Positions 23,830 to 35,541 of a stretch of 64,000 nucleotides of DNA are shown one piece after another. The DNA lies in contig NC_045134.1 of assembly GCF_007655135.1 (NCBI RefSeq), positions 3,368,982 through 3,432,981 of the forward strand. The letters run 5' to 3'. Source of the DNA: Punica granatum. Lineage: Eukaryota > Streptophyta > Magnoliopsida > Myrtales > Lythraceae. Each line of letters begins with the position of its first letter. Position 1 is the first letter of the stretch. Below the pieces are notes generated by a model. It saw only the letters and a list, made by a program, of their open reading frames with translations. It searched no databases and had not been told where the DNA came from. Position numbers and translations under genes: made by a program.

Positions 23830-25018
23830 CATTCGGATCCAAAATTGCAGCCCGACTAAGGAGTGGGCTTTCCATCCGGAAACGGCCCGGAAACGGAAAG
23901 CTCTTTCAGCCCTACCGAGCGGTCCGTAAATGAAAACTTGTAGGAAAGTGAACCATACTTGGAGGGATAAGGGGAGTATACGTCATCTGCGGTTCCACAA
24001 CTTCGCCGAGGACTAGACTTCCCCTCCTACTAAGCCAACCATCAGGCAATGAGAAAACACCTTCGGGGTATTCGCTTGCGCGGATAACTGGGATATGACC
24101 GAGAGAACTCCCGGCCCAAATCCCATAATTCCATCGACCTTAAACTGTCCTGGCGGATGGATACTGCACCTGCAAAATAGAAACAAATTATATCACTAAA
24201 AAAAAGAGAAATCATAGTAATTTTTATAGGACAAATTCAAAATATAATTCTCGTTGCTTACCCGAAAAGCAGGGGAGCCCAACGGTCGGGGAATAAGGAC
24301 TGTCCCTTAGACATGTCAAAATAGAACTGATCCACGACCAGATAACCAGAAATGCCGGTTAGATCCTTATAACTGATCAAAAACCAGCACTTGTCTCTCT
24401 GTCCAGAGCAACTAATCGAGCGATCGTACTTAGGTTTGTTTGCAGTAAGGACCTGAACATCTCGAAATGTATGATGACGAGGAATTGAAGAAGCTCTGAT
24501 TAACCTGTTCAAAGATAAGAATAAATAATTACGCAAAATATATAACTTTTCTTCAATCAAAATTTAAAGAACATGGCGGAGTCTTACTCCAAGTGCACTG
24601 CACATGACCCAAGAGAGGTCACTCCCTGTATCAACTTGCGGTCTGGAATTCTGTAGGTGGAGTTCCTAACTTCACCTTCGCAAAGTAATACCTTCAAGAA
24701 ATGAATATGCAGATGCAGTGACCTGGAGGGAAAATAAAGGAATATAAGAAAATAAGGTTGAGGATTTACCCATAAGTACGGGGCTCTGCAGTCCCTTGGA
24801 AGGAAAAGTCAATCACGCCTCCGGGCACAATGCTCTGCTGGAATCTAGAGCTCCGACGAGGTCATTATCTCATTGTGTCACGATATCCTAGCTATGATTT
24901 TGGGGTTGGGGTGGTGGGAAGTCCCCTCAATATGTAAGATGGCTGGAGTGGAGTCAGCCTCGCAGATAGCCATCAAGATAAAGCATAAAACGGTCGCAAG
25001 CACTCAAATGGTATCCAT
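23830..25018 (-). pseudogene. A1 (pepsin-type) aspartic protease pseudogene
   Basis: Exon-like blocks run right to left in order. A signal-peptide exon from ATG 25018 (VLATVLCFILMAICEA) has an early in-frame TGA. A propeptide block reads VPGGVIDFSFQGTAEP. Next is YYFAKVKLGTPPTEFQ, then VDTGSDLSWVMC with the catalytic DTGS, but in another frame. Then come DLTGISGYLVVDQFYFDM and DGIMGFGPGVLSVISQLSAQ. Last is SLVLGEVVEPQMTYTPLIPP, again frame-shifted relative to the preceding SHCLMVG. Splice sites are still visible, e.g. LLFG|GTAAGC. Several stops and at least two frameshifts rule out a working enzyme. The second catalytic Asp region is not found, so the 3' end is missing. The closest family type is aspartic proteinase-like protein 2, secreted or vacuolar. 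Confidence 0.82.
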
Positions 25019-25589
25019 GAGAATACTCTGGAAATTAAAGAAAAAAAAGCCTTGTTAAGTTAATGAAACTACAAATCAATCCCTATGTATGTTATGTATA
25101 TCCACATTTATATATATATGTATATACATATGTATTTTTTAAATTTGTACAATATTGACATAAGCAAATCAAAGTGGCGCCTTTGTTGTTTATGTATACT
25201 TACATATATAAACAGGCTGGGATGACAATTACTCCTAAAATATTGACGTTATAAGGAAAATCATAATTTTTTCTTCAATTTTTAGTGAGATTACTTATAT
25301 TCGTTCTCCTATCTGGACAAAGTTACTTTCCCTTTCACCCCCTAAGGACTTGCCCCCACTCAACCAAAATCCCGAGTCCATCCCTATATATATATATATA
25401 TATACACACACACATGTATTTCTATACCAAGCTCTCTTTGAGCTTGGGTTGCTCTGTACTTGCTAAATTCTGAGTTATAATCAATAAAAGAGCACCCTTA
25501 TTCATCGAAAAAAGAAGCAGCGTTAAAGAAAGAAATTAACCTCTTGTCATAACACGACAAGTTTAAGAACATACATAAAATTGTAAAGC
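25019..25589. other. AT-rich intergenic sequence
   Basis: No gene is seen. It contains a (TA)n run followed by a short (CA)n tract at about 25386-25412, a simple sequence repeat. Confidence 0.5.
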
Positions 25590-27860
25590 AGAATGCACCA
25601 TCACATAATATGTTGGATTCATGTACAATGTGTAAAGGGGATAATTTTCATTGATCATATGGTAGATTGTTTTGTATTGTGTATTTCATTTTGTTCATAA
25701 ATCTATACATATATGAAAACAAAGTCCTCACCTGAATTCTATTATGAGTCATTTTGTAAAAGATAGGGAAACTGGGCAGGATTGTAAGGGAGAGAAATAA
25801 TGGGGGCAATTGTAAAAGAATAAGAATTAGGATCTCTGTATAAATGTATCATAGAAGATAGAGAAGCATCGATGAATTGGAACATAACAAATTCTCAAGC
25901 TGTCACATCATCAAAATATAAAATGGAGCTCTCTCGCCCCAAACTGAATTATCACGCTGCCACATTATCTAAAATATAAAATGGAGCTCTTTCGCATTGT
26001 CACGTCATTATTTGTGGATAATTTTTCATATTATTTTATGATTAATTATGTAGTAGAATATATATATATATATATATATATCATATGCATATAGCCCAAC
26101 ATTATATATACAATGGAACAAAATATGCATTAGACTATATACATTACATGTACATTGTGCAATATATAGATTATCTACAATCTAATAAAGTTACACTTCA
26201 AACTAAAATAGACAACACATATATTATACACCAACATCTATATCTATATATCTACATAATAACAAAGTTCTGAGCTAGTCTCTCATGCTGTCACATGTTT
26301 AAAAAGCTTAAACCATACTCTCTCGCGTCGCCACATTATCATTAATACGAAGGAAATTATTATATAATTATTTTGGAAATATCTCATATACATTATTCTA
26401 ATAAAATATATACATAATATTTTCTTATTTAATATTAAGGAAAGTGGATTTATATATATACAACATATATAGATGTCGTTTGATATATATACATAATATA
26501 GTGGAATATTATAATGAATAGGAAAGAAATTTTCGTATTTAATTATCAAGGAAATAATTTGCATGTATATCTTATCTCAAAAATATTAAATTATAAGAAA
26601 ATTTTGAAATATGCATGATATAATAATATATACTAATTTGAGGCTAAAAATAAAGTAATTTATATATGGTATGTTTTCTATTATGTTTTCTTAACTCATA
26701 GTATGAAATCCTATAAATTGTGTGATACACAACTACAAATTTCATTTTTTGTTTGCATCGCCTCCGAGCTCTCTCTTTAGGCTCTTCTCTCTCTTCAAAC
26801 TCTATTATTATCTTCTTAGTCTATACAAGCATATATTTACCCTTACATGCAATTTGTCATTTATTTTGATGAGCAATAGCACGTTTTGACATAAAAAGAT
26901 AGTTAAATAGTTAATTTTTATCTAAATTCATATAATTAGGTTTATATCGCTTGAGGAATAATTAAGTGTTAAAAGCGTAAATTTTGGAGATAAACTAATT
27001 ATAAAATATATAAATTAAGTTATATAGCTATTCTATAAGTATTTTTTCACTATAACTCTTTTGTAGATCGTACTTTTATTACGTGATTTATTAATATCGC
27101 GTTTTTAATATTCAAATACAAGGAGATAATCTACTCGATATTGATTAATATTATTATTATTCTTATCTTTGTTTACGATTATATTCTCATACTAATTCAA
27201 AAAGACAATTTTTTAGATATATACTAAAATATTATTAAAATTATTAGTTTTCTTTATTATTCCCCGCATCGTCATCATCTAGTTCTCATTATATGGTGTC
27301 TATTTGTTTAATACTTGGACAGATGATGCTTATGAATGAATGTCTCCTATCAGCAAAAAAAAAAAAGATGATGCTTATGAATGGTTTAAGGGTGGGATTC
27401 GGAAACGGGACAACTGCTTATGACGCGAATCATGTATAATAGAGAGAGACTGGAAGTGTAAAAGAACTAGAACAAATTGGCAAATGTACATAAGTGAGAA
27501 CTTAACAAGCACGACAAGTCTCGCTTCCAATATCGACAAGGTTTGTACAGGATCTCAGCATGGAGCCACTCGAGCCCATCACGAAGCCACGGAGAGTAAG
27601 CTGAGCATGACCAGATGCCATATTTTGGTCGAACGAAGTAGGCCAATAGTTTACATGAGGAAGAAAGAACAATAACCTCCATTGTTGTATTGCTCTGTTT
27701 CATTTACATGAAAAGTTTGGATCGAGAAACAAAACCGGAAGATGATGATGATCTGCAAGGTTTGGGTACCTGCTAACTCGTGCTAGCGGTATGTGAATGT
27801 GCTCAAGCGAGGCCGACAGTATATGATTGATCTTGTCTCCTTAATTTTTGTTTGACTGTA
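25590..27860. repeat. Duplicated mTERF 5' flank, interrupted by an insertion
   Basis: Bases 25590-25701 match 22567-22692, and 27283-27860 match 22693-23000. Examples are TTCTCATTATATGG, AAGGGTGGGAT and GAACAAATTGGCAAATG against GAACGAATTGGCAAATG. The two halves are contiguous at 22692/22693 but 1.58 kb apart here, so the paralog at 22.7 kb is the empty site for the insertion. A second small interruption with a poly-A run sits at 27340-27370, flanked by a repeated GATGATGCTTATGAATG. Confidence 0.85.
25702..27282 (+). mobile_element. Non-autonomous Helitron with paralogous empty site
   Basis: The inserted DNA begins TCTATACATATATG and ends CATCATCTAG, matching the Helitron hallmarks: 5' TC and 3' CTRR. 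It lies between a host A (25701) and a host T (27283) with no target duplication. The paralogous sequence at 22692/22693 is the uninterrupted AAA-TTCTC site. The 1581-bp interior is very AT-rich and has near-repeats such as AAAATATAAAATGGAGCTCT (25914 and 25973). It has no Rep/helicase coding, so it would move only in trans. The usual 3' GC-rich hairpin is weak (CCCCGCATCG region). Part of the interior (26040-26200) is similar to 51265-51500. Confidence 0.82.
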
Positions 27861-28689
27861 ACAATACAAGTGCAGAAAACTAATTAAATTAACACGGTTT
27901 TAGTCTATTCCGGCTTAGAAGTTGTGACGACTTAAAATATCACGCGGTTTCAGTCTGGTCCCAAATTTAATTCTTACTGTCGGACCTGCTGGGTAGCTCG
28001 ATGCATTGTCCTGCTGTCCGACAATATGCTCGCTGAGCTGCCCGTATTTTGGGCTTCGCGTCCATTAGGCCTGAATGTATTTTCCTCGACCTCCAGCTAC
28101 GGGCTGCAAGCGGAGACTCGGCCAGTTCTCTTCTTCTTCTCTAGGTATCATTGTCATGAGGCCAGTTCGTCAACACGTACTGCGGCCAATTCTCTTCTGA
28201 CCATACACTGACACTGCATCAGGAATTGAAAAGGATGAAACATATTCTCTTCTCAATTTGATGTCACGGAGATATATATCTATATATGTAATAAGAAAAT
28301 CTTAAATGAATGATCGTAAAATTCTTTCACTCTACGTATTTATATCCAACTCACTCCTCATGTGCTAATAGTAATCCTCTCGTTACAGGCTGTCCTAATC
28401 CTCAATCACCAAAGTTAACATACAATGATAAACATAAGGCACTTAGGAGAATTATAGTCACAGTAATCGAGAAACGCGTCTACTTAAAAACTATAATGCT
28501 ACCGTTGAGGATATTAATCATTCATGTAAAAGATGAATCAATATCCATTAGTTTATGTGAGACTTGAGTACTAACATATTCATCTTTTCCATGTAAGATT
28601 AATATCGTCAACCCCGTCCTCGCGTGCAAACAACTACAATTGAATGGAGGAGAGGATTTGGAGGGAGAGATGTTAATCTTATTCCTTCA
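27861..28689. other. Intergenic, no gene recognised
   Basis: GC-richer block at 27975-28190 with open frames but no family motif; the rest is AT-rich. The region separates the duplicated mTERF promoter from the TNL relic. Confidence 0.4.
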
Positions 28690-29235
28690 AGTCCCACCTT
28701 TTGAATTGGTAATCTTCTCTTTATTGAATAATAGGTAAGAGAATTCCATGTTTCGTACCTATCAATTCTCGACCAGTAGAGACCTTCAAGTTCCACCTTC
28801 CAAGTATTGGATGTGAGTACCGAGGAAGAAAGGTCCTCGATTGCTACTGGGATCCTTTTTAAACAATTGCTGTCGGTGATGTCTGCTGATTTAACACCAA
28901 GATCTTGCAACAGTTGTCTCTGCAAATGTTCAATACCTTTGCACTTGGTTGTTTCTCGCACGTCTAGAAGAAAGCAGCGGCCGTCGAAGTGATCACAGAG
29001 TCGGTTGAAAACAGCCTTGGCAAGTGTTGTCTTACGGATAGCCCCCATTCCATGGATCCAGACCAACCGAACATCATGAGAGGACTTTAGATCCAACAAG
29101 CTTATAAGAGCATCTTGCTCATCAATCCTCTCAACTAGGCTCCCAGTCACGTATTTTTTTTTTCACTTTCAGCTCCACCGAAACCTTCCTGACGAATTCC
29201 TTAGCAAATTATGCATGTCTACCATTGATATACAT
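28690..29235 (-). pseudogene. TNL relic: NB-ARC start joined to post-LRR tail
   Basis: The minus strand shows TGSLVERIDEQDALISLL, then the Walker A region as GMGAIRKTT instead of GMGGIGKTT, then RCFLLDVRETTKCKGIEHLQ. After SADIT the sequence jumps directly to IPVAIEDLSSSVLTSNTWK, which belongs hundreds of residues later, at the end of the LRR region. Upstream, an A-run expansion shifts the frame at KVKKK, and a stop follows the INGRHA start. The TIR exon is missing. It is an internal-deletion derivative of a gene like that at 32.5-35.5 kb. Confidence 0.85.
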
Positions 29236-29295
29236 GAATAAGGATTGTGTTTAGTACATATAATAGTAGAAAGTCTAGAAGGCCTGAAATGATAA

Positions 29296-29830
29296 ACAGT
29301 TTGATTCGCGGAGAAGTAATGTTGTTTACTTGCAATTTGCCTGGAACTTTAATTGAGATGTTCTTTGGGATAGATAGGCCGTTCTGTTTGCTGACATCGG
29401 ATTTAGTTTTATCGATTTTGCTAATGGTAACATGACCGCTACCTAGGCGAAAAGAAGGGGATGAAGCGAGGGTTGTCTGTCGTCCCAATTTGGTGGAAGG
29501 TTTACTTACAAAATCATATATCTGGAATGCTAGGTACATATACAGGTTTTTGTGGCATTGTCTATCCCTTTTTAAATTTTTTAGATGAGTTAATATTGAT
29601 TACACGAGAAGGATATCGGCAAACATCACATTGGGCGAGTCATTTTCTGAAAATAAAAGCTTTGCTTTTCTGGTTGATGGGAGATGTTTTCCATTGATTC
29701 GGGTAATTTATGCCAGAAGAATTTTTCAGCCTAAATCTTGGCCTCTGACCTGGTTCAGTTATTCTCTGTGGTGTCACGATGGGCTCGAATCCTGTTACTG
29801 ATGGCTTCTTTGTGAGACCTGACAGATTGG
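29296..29830. repeat. Left arm of a ~0.5-kb inverted duplication
   Basis: Read as reverse complement, this arm matches 37400-37855: GCAAATTGCAAGTAAACAAC, TCCCAAAGAACATCTCAATT, CACCTAGGTAGC..., CGGATATCC/TTCTCATGC-type words, and CAATGGAAAACATCTCCC. It includes the 3' flank of the mTERF pseudogene at 37.85 kb. A ~90-base insertion at 29490-29570 is unique to this arm. The two arms bracket 7.6 kb containing the full-length TNL. Confidence 0.85.
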
Positions 29831-31459
29831 TCACCAACATGCATATGTACACGTATACTTAGATATGCTTATATATATATATATATATATTATATATAAT
29901 ATACTTTTATGTGCTGGAGCATGGCATGAGATCCACATGGCCCAAAGATTTCTCGAGACGATCCTTCTCTACCGCCATGCATTTCATTTCATTTCTTTCT
30001 TTGTTTACTTTGTTTTTGGTTGGGGGAGACGAAGAAGAAAACAGAGAGAGAGAGAGAACAAAGGAAGAATTCGGCAGAGAGGGATATTGCAGAATAGAGT
30101 CGGGCAAGTACTGAACTGGACACCGATTTGGGCGGAGGAGTTTAGCTTGCCTTATAGTATATAACAAGCTATTTGGGTATGCAATTGATTCCACAGTTGC
30201 TCTTGTGCTTGTGTTGAGGTTCTTTTTTTTATTCCCTAATCGTGTTCTTTCCTTGATGAATTAGGAAAAAGAATTAGTTCATTTACTAAAATGTTGAAGT
30301 CAGTAGTGGTAGCTTGGTTAAGGTTTGATGAAGCCTAGTAAGCAGGGACTGTAACAAAGAGCCATAGATGTTAGATTACTAATTAGTTTGGGTGTATTGA
30401 TAATTTTCAAATTTTCCTTGGGGTTGAGTTTATATCCTTCGATGTATTCTTCCTTATATGATTTGGGAAATGGGGGAGCACCCGAGAGGAAGAGGTTAAG
30501 CTTATAATTGGGTAAATTAACTGATATGCTTAGGCATGTGAGATTAATTGTATTATTTATACTGTTTAAGCTTTGCTTTGCCTATATGTATTTCTTGTGA
30601 TAAATTGAGGTCGTGATTAGGTAAAATATTGAATTGACAAAGTTCAAGGTTGTAGTTAGTTACGGTTCTTGAGTCGTAGCCTAATGAACAGGGGAAACTA
30701 ATTATATGGGGTTTACATTTGGATTTGTTTTTCCTTTTGTTGTTCAACTGCTTTATTAGTTCGTAAATTAGAACTTCCTTTTCTTATTTGGGTACCGCTT
30801 TGCTAGTAACTGATTCAGTAAGTTTTGAACTTTGAGGAAATTCTGATTTAGAATTTTAAGGTCATGGAGAATGGAGATGGCTAGAATGGAAACTTCGATT
30901 TAAAGAGTCGGTTTGCTGCCTTGCACTAATCTTGATTGGGTTGAGATTTTCTATTTTGGTGTGAATTATCTTTGTTAAGTTGAATTTCATCATGAGAAAT
31001 CCATGGACGGATTAAGTTGGAAATATATAAGCATATATATATATATATACTTGATTTTCTAACTATGTTTGTAATTTATAGGAGCCGAGGAGACCAGACT
31101 ATACACTCAGAAGGCTCGACTCGTTGAGTTATCATTTTGGAGGGTTTTTGTGAGTATTTTTATTCCACTATAGAATAAGGCTAAATATTAAATTAATTAT
31201 ATTAATGCTGGTTTGAATCAGATAAGTCAAGGGAAGAGTGTATGAGGATCTTGATAATTTACTATAAATGATTTTGGCTAATTGTGGTGCGGTGATGTTA
31301 TTTATAGACATGGGACCACTGATCCGGCATGATATAGAAAAGGCGCCTAGACCCATGATTCGACGGGATACGAAAAGGGAAACCTAAACCGTTGATCCGG
31401 TGGGATATAAAATGAACGTCTAGACTTCTAGTGTTGGAGGATAATGGGCGGCCCCAATT
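29831..31459. other. AT-rich intergenic sequence
   Basis: (TA)n runs occur at 29868-29890 and 31033-31050, and a GAGA tract near 30045. Reading frames here are short and unrecognised. Gene-like T-rich composition between 30200 and 31000 could be old intron sequence, but no exon can be supported. Confidence 0.4.
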
Positions 31460-31797
31460 TATGAGAAATGAAATGAGCCGAAAGAAAAACAACAATTTTT
31501 GCAAATTATAGAAAAAAACATAATCCTTGTATGGCTGAGTTAATAATGACAGCAATTAAATTTAATAAACTACCTAAAAAGGATAGCTAATATCATTCAT
31601 TTAACCTATCAAGTGTATATATATATATATGTATCATTCATTTCATGATTGAGCACAAACTCAAAGATATGGGAGTAGAGTAGTACCATTAGTTTGTCCC
31701 TGCCATTTCGAAAAGACTTGCAGCCTGAAACGATGGACAATTTGATTAGAAGAAAACAAAAAATACACTCGAAGCAAACAGCTAAATCCAAGAGATA
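31460..31797. repeat. Direct repeat of 38930-39250
   Basis: Shared words are GCCGAAAGAAAAAC, TATGGCTGAGTTA, GACAGCAATTAAAT, TTTCATGATTGAGCAC and TATGGGAGTAGAGTAGTACCATTAG. At 38.9-39.3 kb the matching block is the intron between the two relic exons at 38761-39306, so this copy is a fragment of the same lost gene. The solo LTR begins right at its end. Confidence 0.8.
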
Positions 31798-32422
31798 TGT
31801 TGGAAGGGTGTGCTCAGGCGAAAAACAACACAGATTAACATTCCTCCACTACTAGTGTAATCGAGATAGGAACCAATCAAATTAACCAACAAGCAATAAA
31901 GAAAAACACCGAGAATTTTTACGTTGAAAACTCTGATGTGAGGAAAAATTACGGGACCAACTCCAAATCAACGATGCACTATCAATGAAGATTACACAAT
32001 GTTTTTCATCAAGGGTAAACTCTTGGACCACCAGACTTAAGAGACACACTCTCTAGGATCACTCAAACACCGAAATTCTTCACCCACGACAAGTGAATTA
32101 CAAAGTCAGCTGAAACTGCACCTACAGAGCGCAAATAGAAATTCTGACCGTTCAGAACAGAGCCCCACGTGTGATAAAGCTGTTGCCAAAGTTTCATCCC
32201 GATCGGAGTTCGTTTGACATCCCAATTGAGGGTTGATCTAGCTCTGGTCGCACAGGAAAAAACTGCTCTGTTCTCTGTATTCTGTCTGTTCTGCCGCTAT
32301 TTCTGTTCTGTTCTGAAACCGTCACCGCTGCCTTTTTTTCTCTGCTGTTTTGCTGAAAAAATTAACCCTCATAAAGGTGGGTCCTTGGGCCTATTAAAGC
32401 TCGATAAAAACCTAACCCGACA
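31798..32422. mobile_element. Solo LTR (Copia-like) with 5-bp target duplication
   Basis: The 625-bp block starts TGTTGG and ends CCGACA, an imperfect inverted pair. It is flanked on both sides by AGATA (31793-31797 and 32423-32427). The interior includes GAGAATTTTTACGTTGAAAA followed by an ACGGGACC word, a sequence style I associate with plant Copia LTRs. There is no internal region, primer-binding site or second LTR, so this is a recombination-derived solo LTR. It lies 120 bases downstream of the TNL stop and may sit in that gene's last intron or 3' UTR. Confidence 0.82.
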
Positions 32423-32543
32423 AGATATTACATATTACAATGTAGAAAAGAAGAAAAACTTACCCTCCGTTAGTTTTATGAACATTAGATATCTCCAACG
32501 CTTTATGCCATTTGTTCTTTTGATTATTCAATGCCTCGTCCTT

Positions 32544-35541
32544 TCAGAAAGGGAAACCTGAGAAGGGACTTACCCCCCATTTCCGCAACTGTACCCGCAG
32601 TTTCCAATACCTTTCACAACTCTTGTCCCAGGCTGAGGGTGAGACTTCTAGCAAGGAAGTGATCCCCTTAATTGCTGATGGGATATCTTGCAAATAATTG
32701 CAACCGAAGATATCCAACCTTTCCAGCTTCTCCAAATTCCCCAGGAAATCTGGCAATCTCCTAATAACACAACCTCTCATATCAATCACTTTCAGTTTCT
32801 GCAAATTCCCGACCGCATCGGGCAGTTGAGTGATTCCTGACTTTGAAATGTTCAACTCAGCTAGTGATTTCAGATTCCTGATCGAAGCTGGGAGCTCCTT
32901 TACTCCTCCACAGAAGAATAATGACAGAAACTCAAGTTTCACCAGTCCTCCAATGGACTCAGGTAGTCCAGTCATCCTTGACCATGACAGGACCAGCATA
33001 GTCAGTGATTTTAGATCTCCAAGTGAGCTTGGAGGTCTACTCCTTCCCAAACTCACACGCAGGCGCTGAAGTCTCGAGAGTCTCCCGATGGAGTCTGGAA
33101 GCTTGTTGCTGTCCTTGAAGCTGCCTTCCATTGTCATCACAATATCGACGAGGCCATCCAAACAGCATACTTCTCTCGGAATTTCTCTGAGATTACTACA
33201 ACCACTGGCATTCAGATACTTTAGACATTTCAACTTTCCTACAGAATGGTCTATTTCGACAAGGTTAATGCAACCTTTCAGTATTAGTCTCTCCAACTTT
33301 GTGCACATCGATAGGTTGGGCGTTTTGATCAAGAGGTCGCACCTCTTGAGGTCTAGAACTTTCAACTCCTTGCACATCTGCCAAACAACAGAATTCCATA
33401 TAACTGAAAATTAATGGGAAGAGAGTTGCAAGATAATGTATAAAAGTACAAAACGTGCGAGCCACTTGTACCCCGATATGGCGCCATCCAGTCCAAGTTT
33501 CGCTTACAGAACTTTCTGAGAGGTCAAGCACGACTAGATTCTTCAAATATAGATTAGTTCCCTCAAATACGCCAGGACAAGAATGCCAAGAAAGCCATAT
33601 CAACTTGGGGAGGATATGCTCTAGATCTCCCGAAAATTTCGATCTTATGAGACTGAGAAATCTTAGATTATTGAAATTCTTCAATTCATGTTTTGTAAGG
33701 ACGCAATCTTCCGAGGGTCCTTTGGACGAAAGACTAAGCATCTCAACTTTTTCTCTGCCCTGTAATGAGGAAGAAACAAGGGATGAGAGAACAACCGTGA
33801 ATGAAAATGTGTCTCATCACAAACAATTTTTTTACCTCTTCATCGTGCAGCACTTTCAGAGCATCCTCATGCATCCATATTCTACTGCAAGGCTTTCCAT
33901 GGTGCTTTAACCTCTCATCTCGAACGAGTTTTCTTCCAAGGTCCCGCAGCTGATCATGCATCCGGAACTTGTTCTCATCTGTGAGCTTTACTAAGGACGC
34001 ATCGACAAGCTCTTGTACTGCCAACTCTGGTTCAAAGTCACAGGCTTGCCACATGTAAATCGCTTTTGTTTTCTCCTCATTAATGAAAAAACATGCGATA
34101 TCTAGGAATATCTCCTTCACTTCCCAGTCTAAAGCATCATAACATATTTTAAGCCTGTCCTGGACCTTCCTGGCCGGTATTTTCTGTAAGGTGCCTATCA
34201 TATGATTCCAATGGCCACGATCACTTGTTCGAAGTTTTGAACCTATTACTTCAAGAGCTAAGGGAAGCCCTCCGGTAATTCTGACAGCTTCCTTTGAAAG
34301 GTCAAGGGAGTCATGCGGCGGACTCTCCTTCCCAAAGGCATGCCTACTGAAAAGGAGGAGAGATTCTTCGAATTCCATTGGCTTTGCTTCGAATATCTTG
34401 ACTGTTCCACCTTCAAATGCAGGAACCCTTCTACTCCGAGAGGTGATAATAATCCTGCTTCCGACTCCAAACCAACTAGCCTCTCTTGCTAGTTTTCCAA
34501 TATGCTCCTGGTGGTCGTGCACATCATCAAGAACTACTAGAACTTTTCTGTTCTGCAACTTTTCGCTGATTATCTGGATCCCATCGTTCTCGTCAGTTAT
34601 GTCTGCTGCTTTAACACCAAGATCTTGCAGGAGTTGTCTCTGCAAGTGTTCAATACCCTTGCGCTTGGTTGTTTCTTGCACATCTAGAAGGAAGCTGCAG
34701 TGTTTGAAGTGATTGCAGAGTCGGTTGAAAACATCCTTGGCAAGTGTAGTCTTGCCGATACCCCCCATTCCATGTATCCAGACTAACCGAACATCAAGAG
34801 AGGAGTCTACGTCCAGCAACATTGTGAGAGCATCTTGCAGATCAATCCTCTCTACTAGGCTCCCAGTCACATATTTTTGTTTCACTTTCAACTCTGCCGA
34901 AACCTCCCTGACAAATTCCTTGGCAAATTCTGCAAAACTGCCATTGATGCACATGAATACATACCGTGTTTAGTACATATGATGGCAGATAGTCTAGAAG
35001 GCCAGAAAACGATAAGAAAGTGTGAAGAATAAAAGGTTCAATGAGCCGTTTACCCTTTATCCTTCAGTGCCCATCCCTTGATTTTTCCGGCGTCTCGAAG
35101 AGCCTCCTCCCACTGGTGCACTATGTCGGTACTGAACTTCTCCTTGTGTATCAACAGAGCTCCAGTGTACAACTCCGTCTTAAGCTTGACATCATTGACG
35201 CCCACGTCATAGAAAATGGGCAGGATCTTTTTATTGTGGCTATACTCCTTGGACTCCACCATCTTCGCGAGCTCAATGAGGCACCACTTACTGCTAGCAT
35301 AGGTCCTAGAGAAGATGGGCACGAAGATCCTGGAGTCCTCAATGGCTCGCAGGATCTCCTCGCCGATGTACTCGCCTTTACGGATCTCCTCGTTGTCTCT
35401 AAAGACACGAATCCCGGCATCTACAAGAGTATGGTAAAGGACATCCGTGAAACCCTGACGGGTGTCGGGTCCTCTGAAGCTCAGGAAGACCTGGTAAGAT
35501 GGTGGTGGTGATGATGTGTTGTTATTCCTGTTTGGAGCCAT
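32544..35541 (-). CDS. TIR-NB-ARC-LRR immune receptor, full length (L6-type)
   Basis: Intracellular receptor expected to sense pathogen effectors and signal through TIR NADase activity. Predicted exons: 35054-35541 (TIR), 33836-34937 (NB-ARC), 33472-33759 and 32544-33377 (LRR), in phase, 903 residues. I chose MAPNRNNN as the start; an in-frame ATG at 35613 would add 24 residues. Visible motifs: SFRGPDTRQGF, SKWCLIELAKM with the catalytic-position Glu, P-loop GMGGIGKTT (~219), kinase 2 KVLVVLDDVHD, GSRIIITSRS, GGLPLALEVIG, KEIFLDIACFF, FRMHDQLRDLG, then leucine-rich repeats to the C-terminus. All are intact. The 3' end is uncertain: a good donor (GG|GTAAGT near 32571), shared with the paralog at 43.3 kb, suggests one more exon. 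If so, the solo LTR at 31.8-32.4 kb interrupts the last intron or tail. Confidence 0.88.

Noticed and set aside
26050..26085. (TA)n run as a functional origin or promoter
   Set aside because: Simple repeat inside the Helitron interior; many similar runs occur in the window.
28608..29150. 180-codon frame as a functional small NB-ARC gene
   Set aside because: Altered P-loop, missing TIR exon, upstream frameshift and deletion of the rest of NB-ARC and the LRRs; called a pseudogene.
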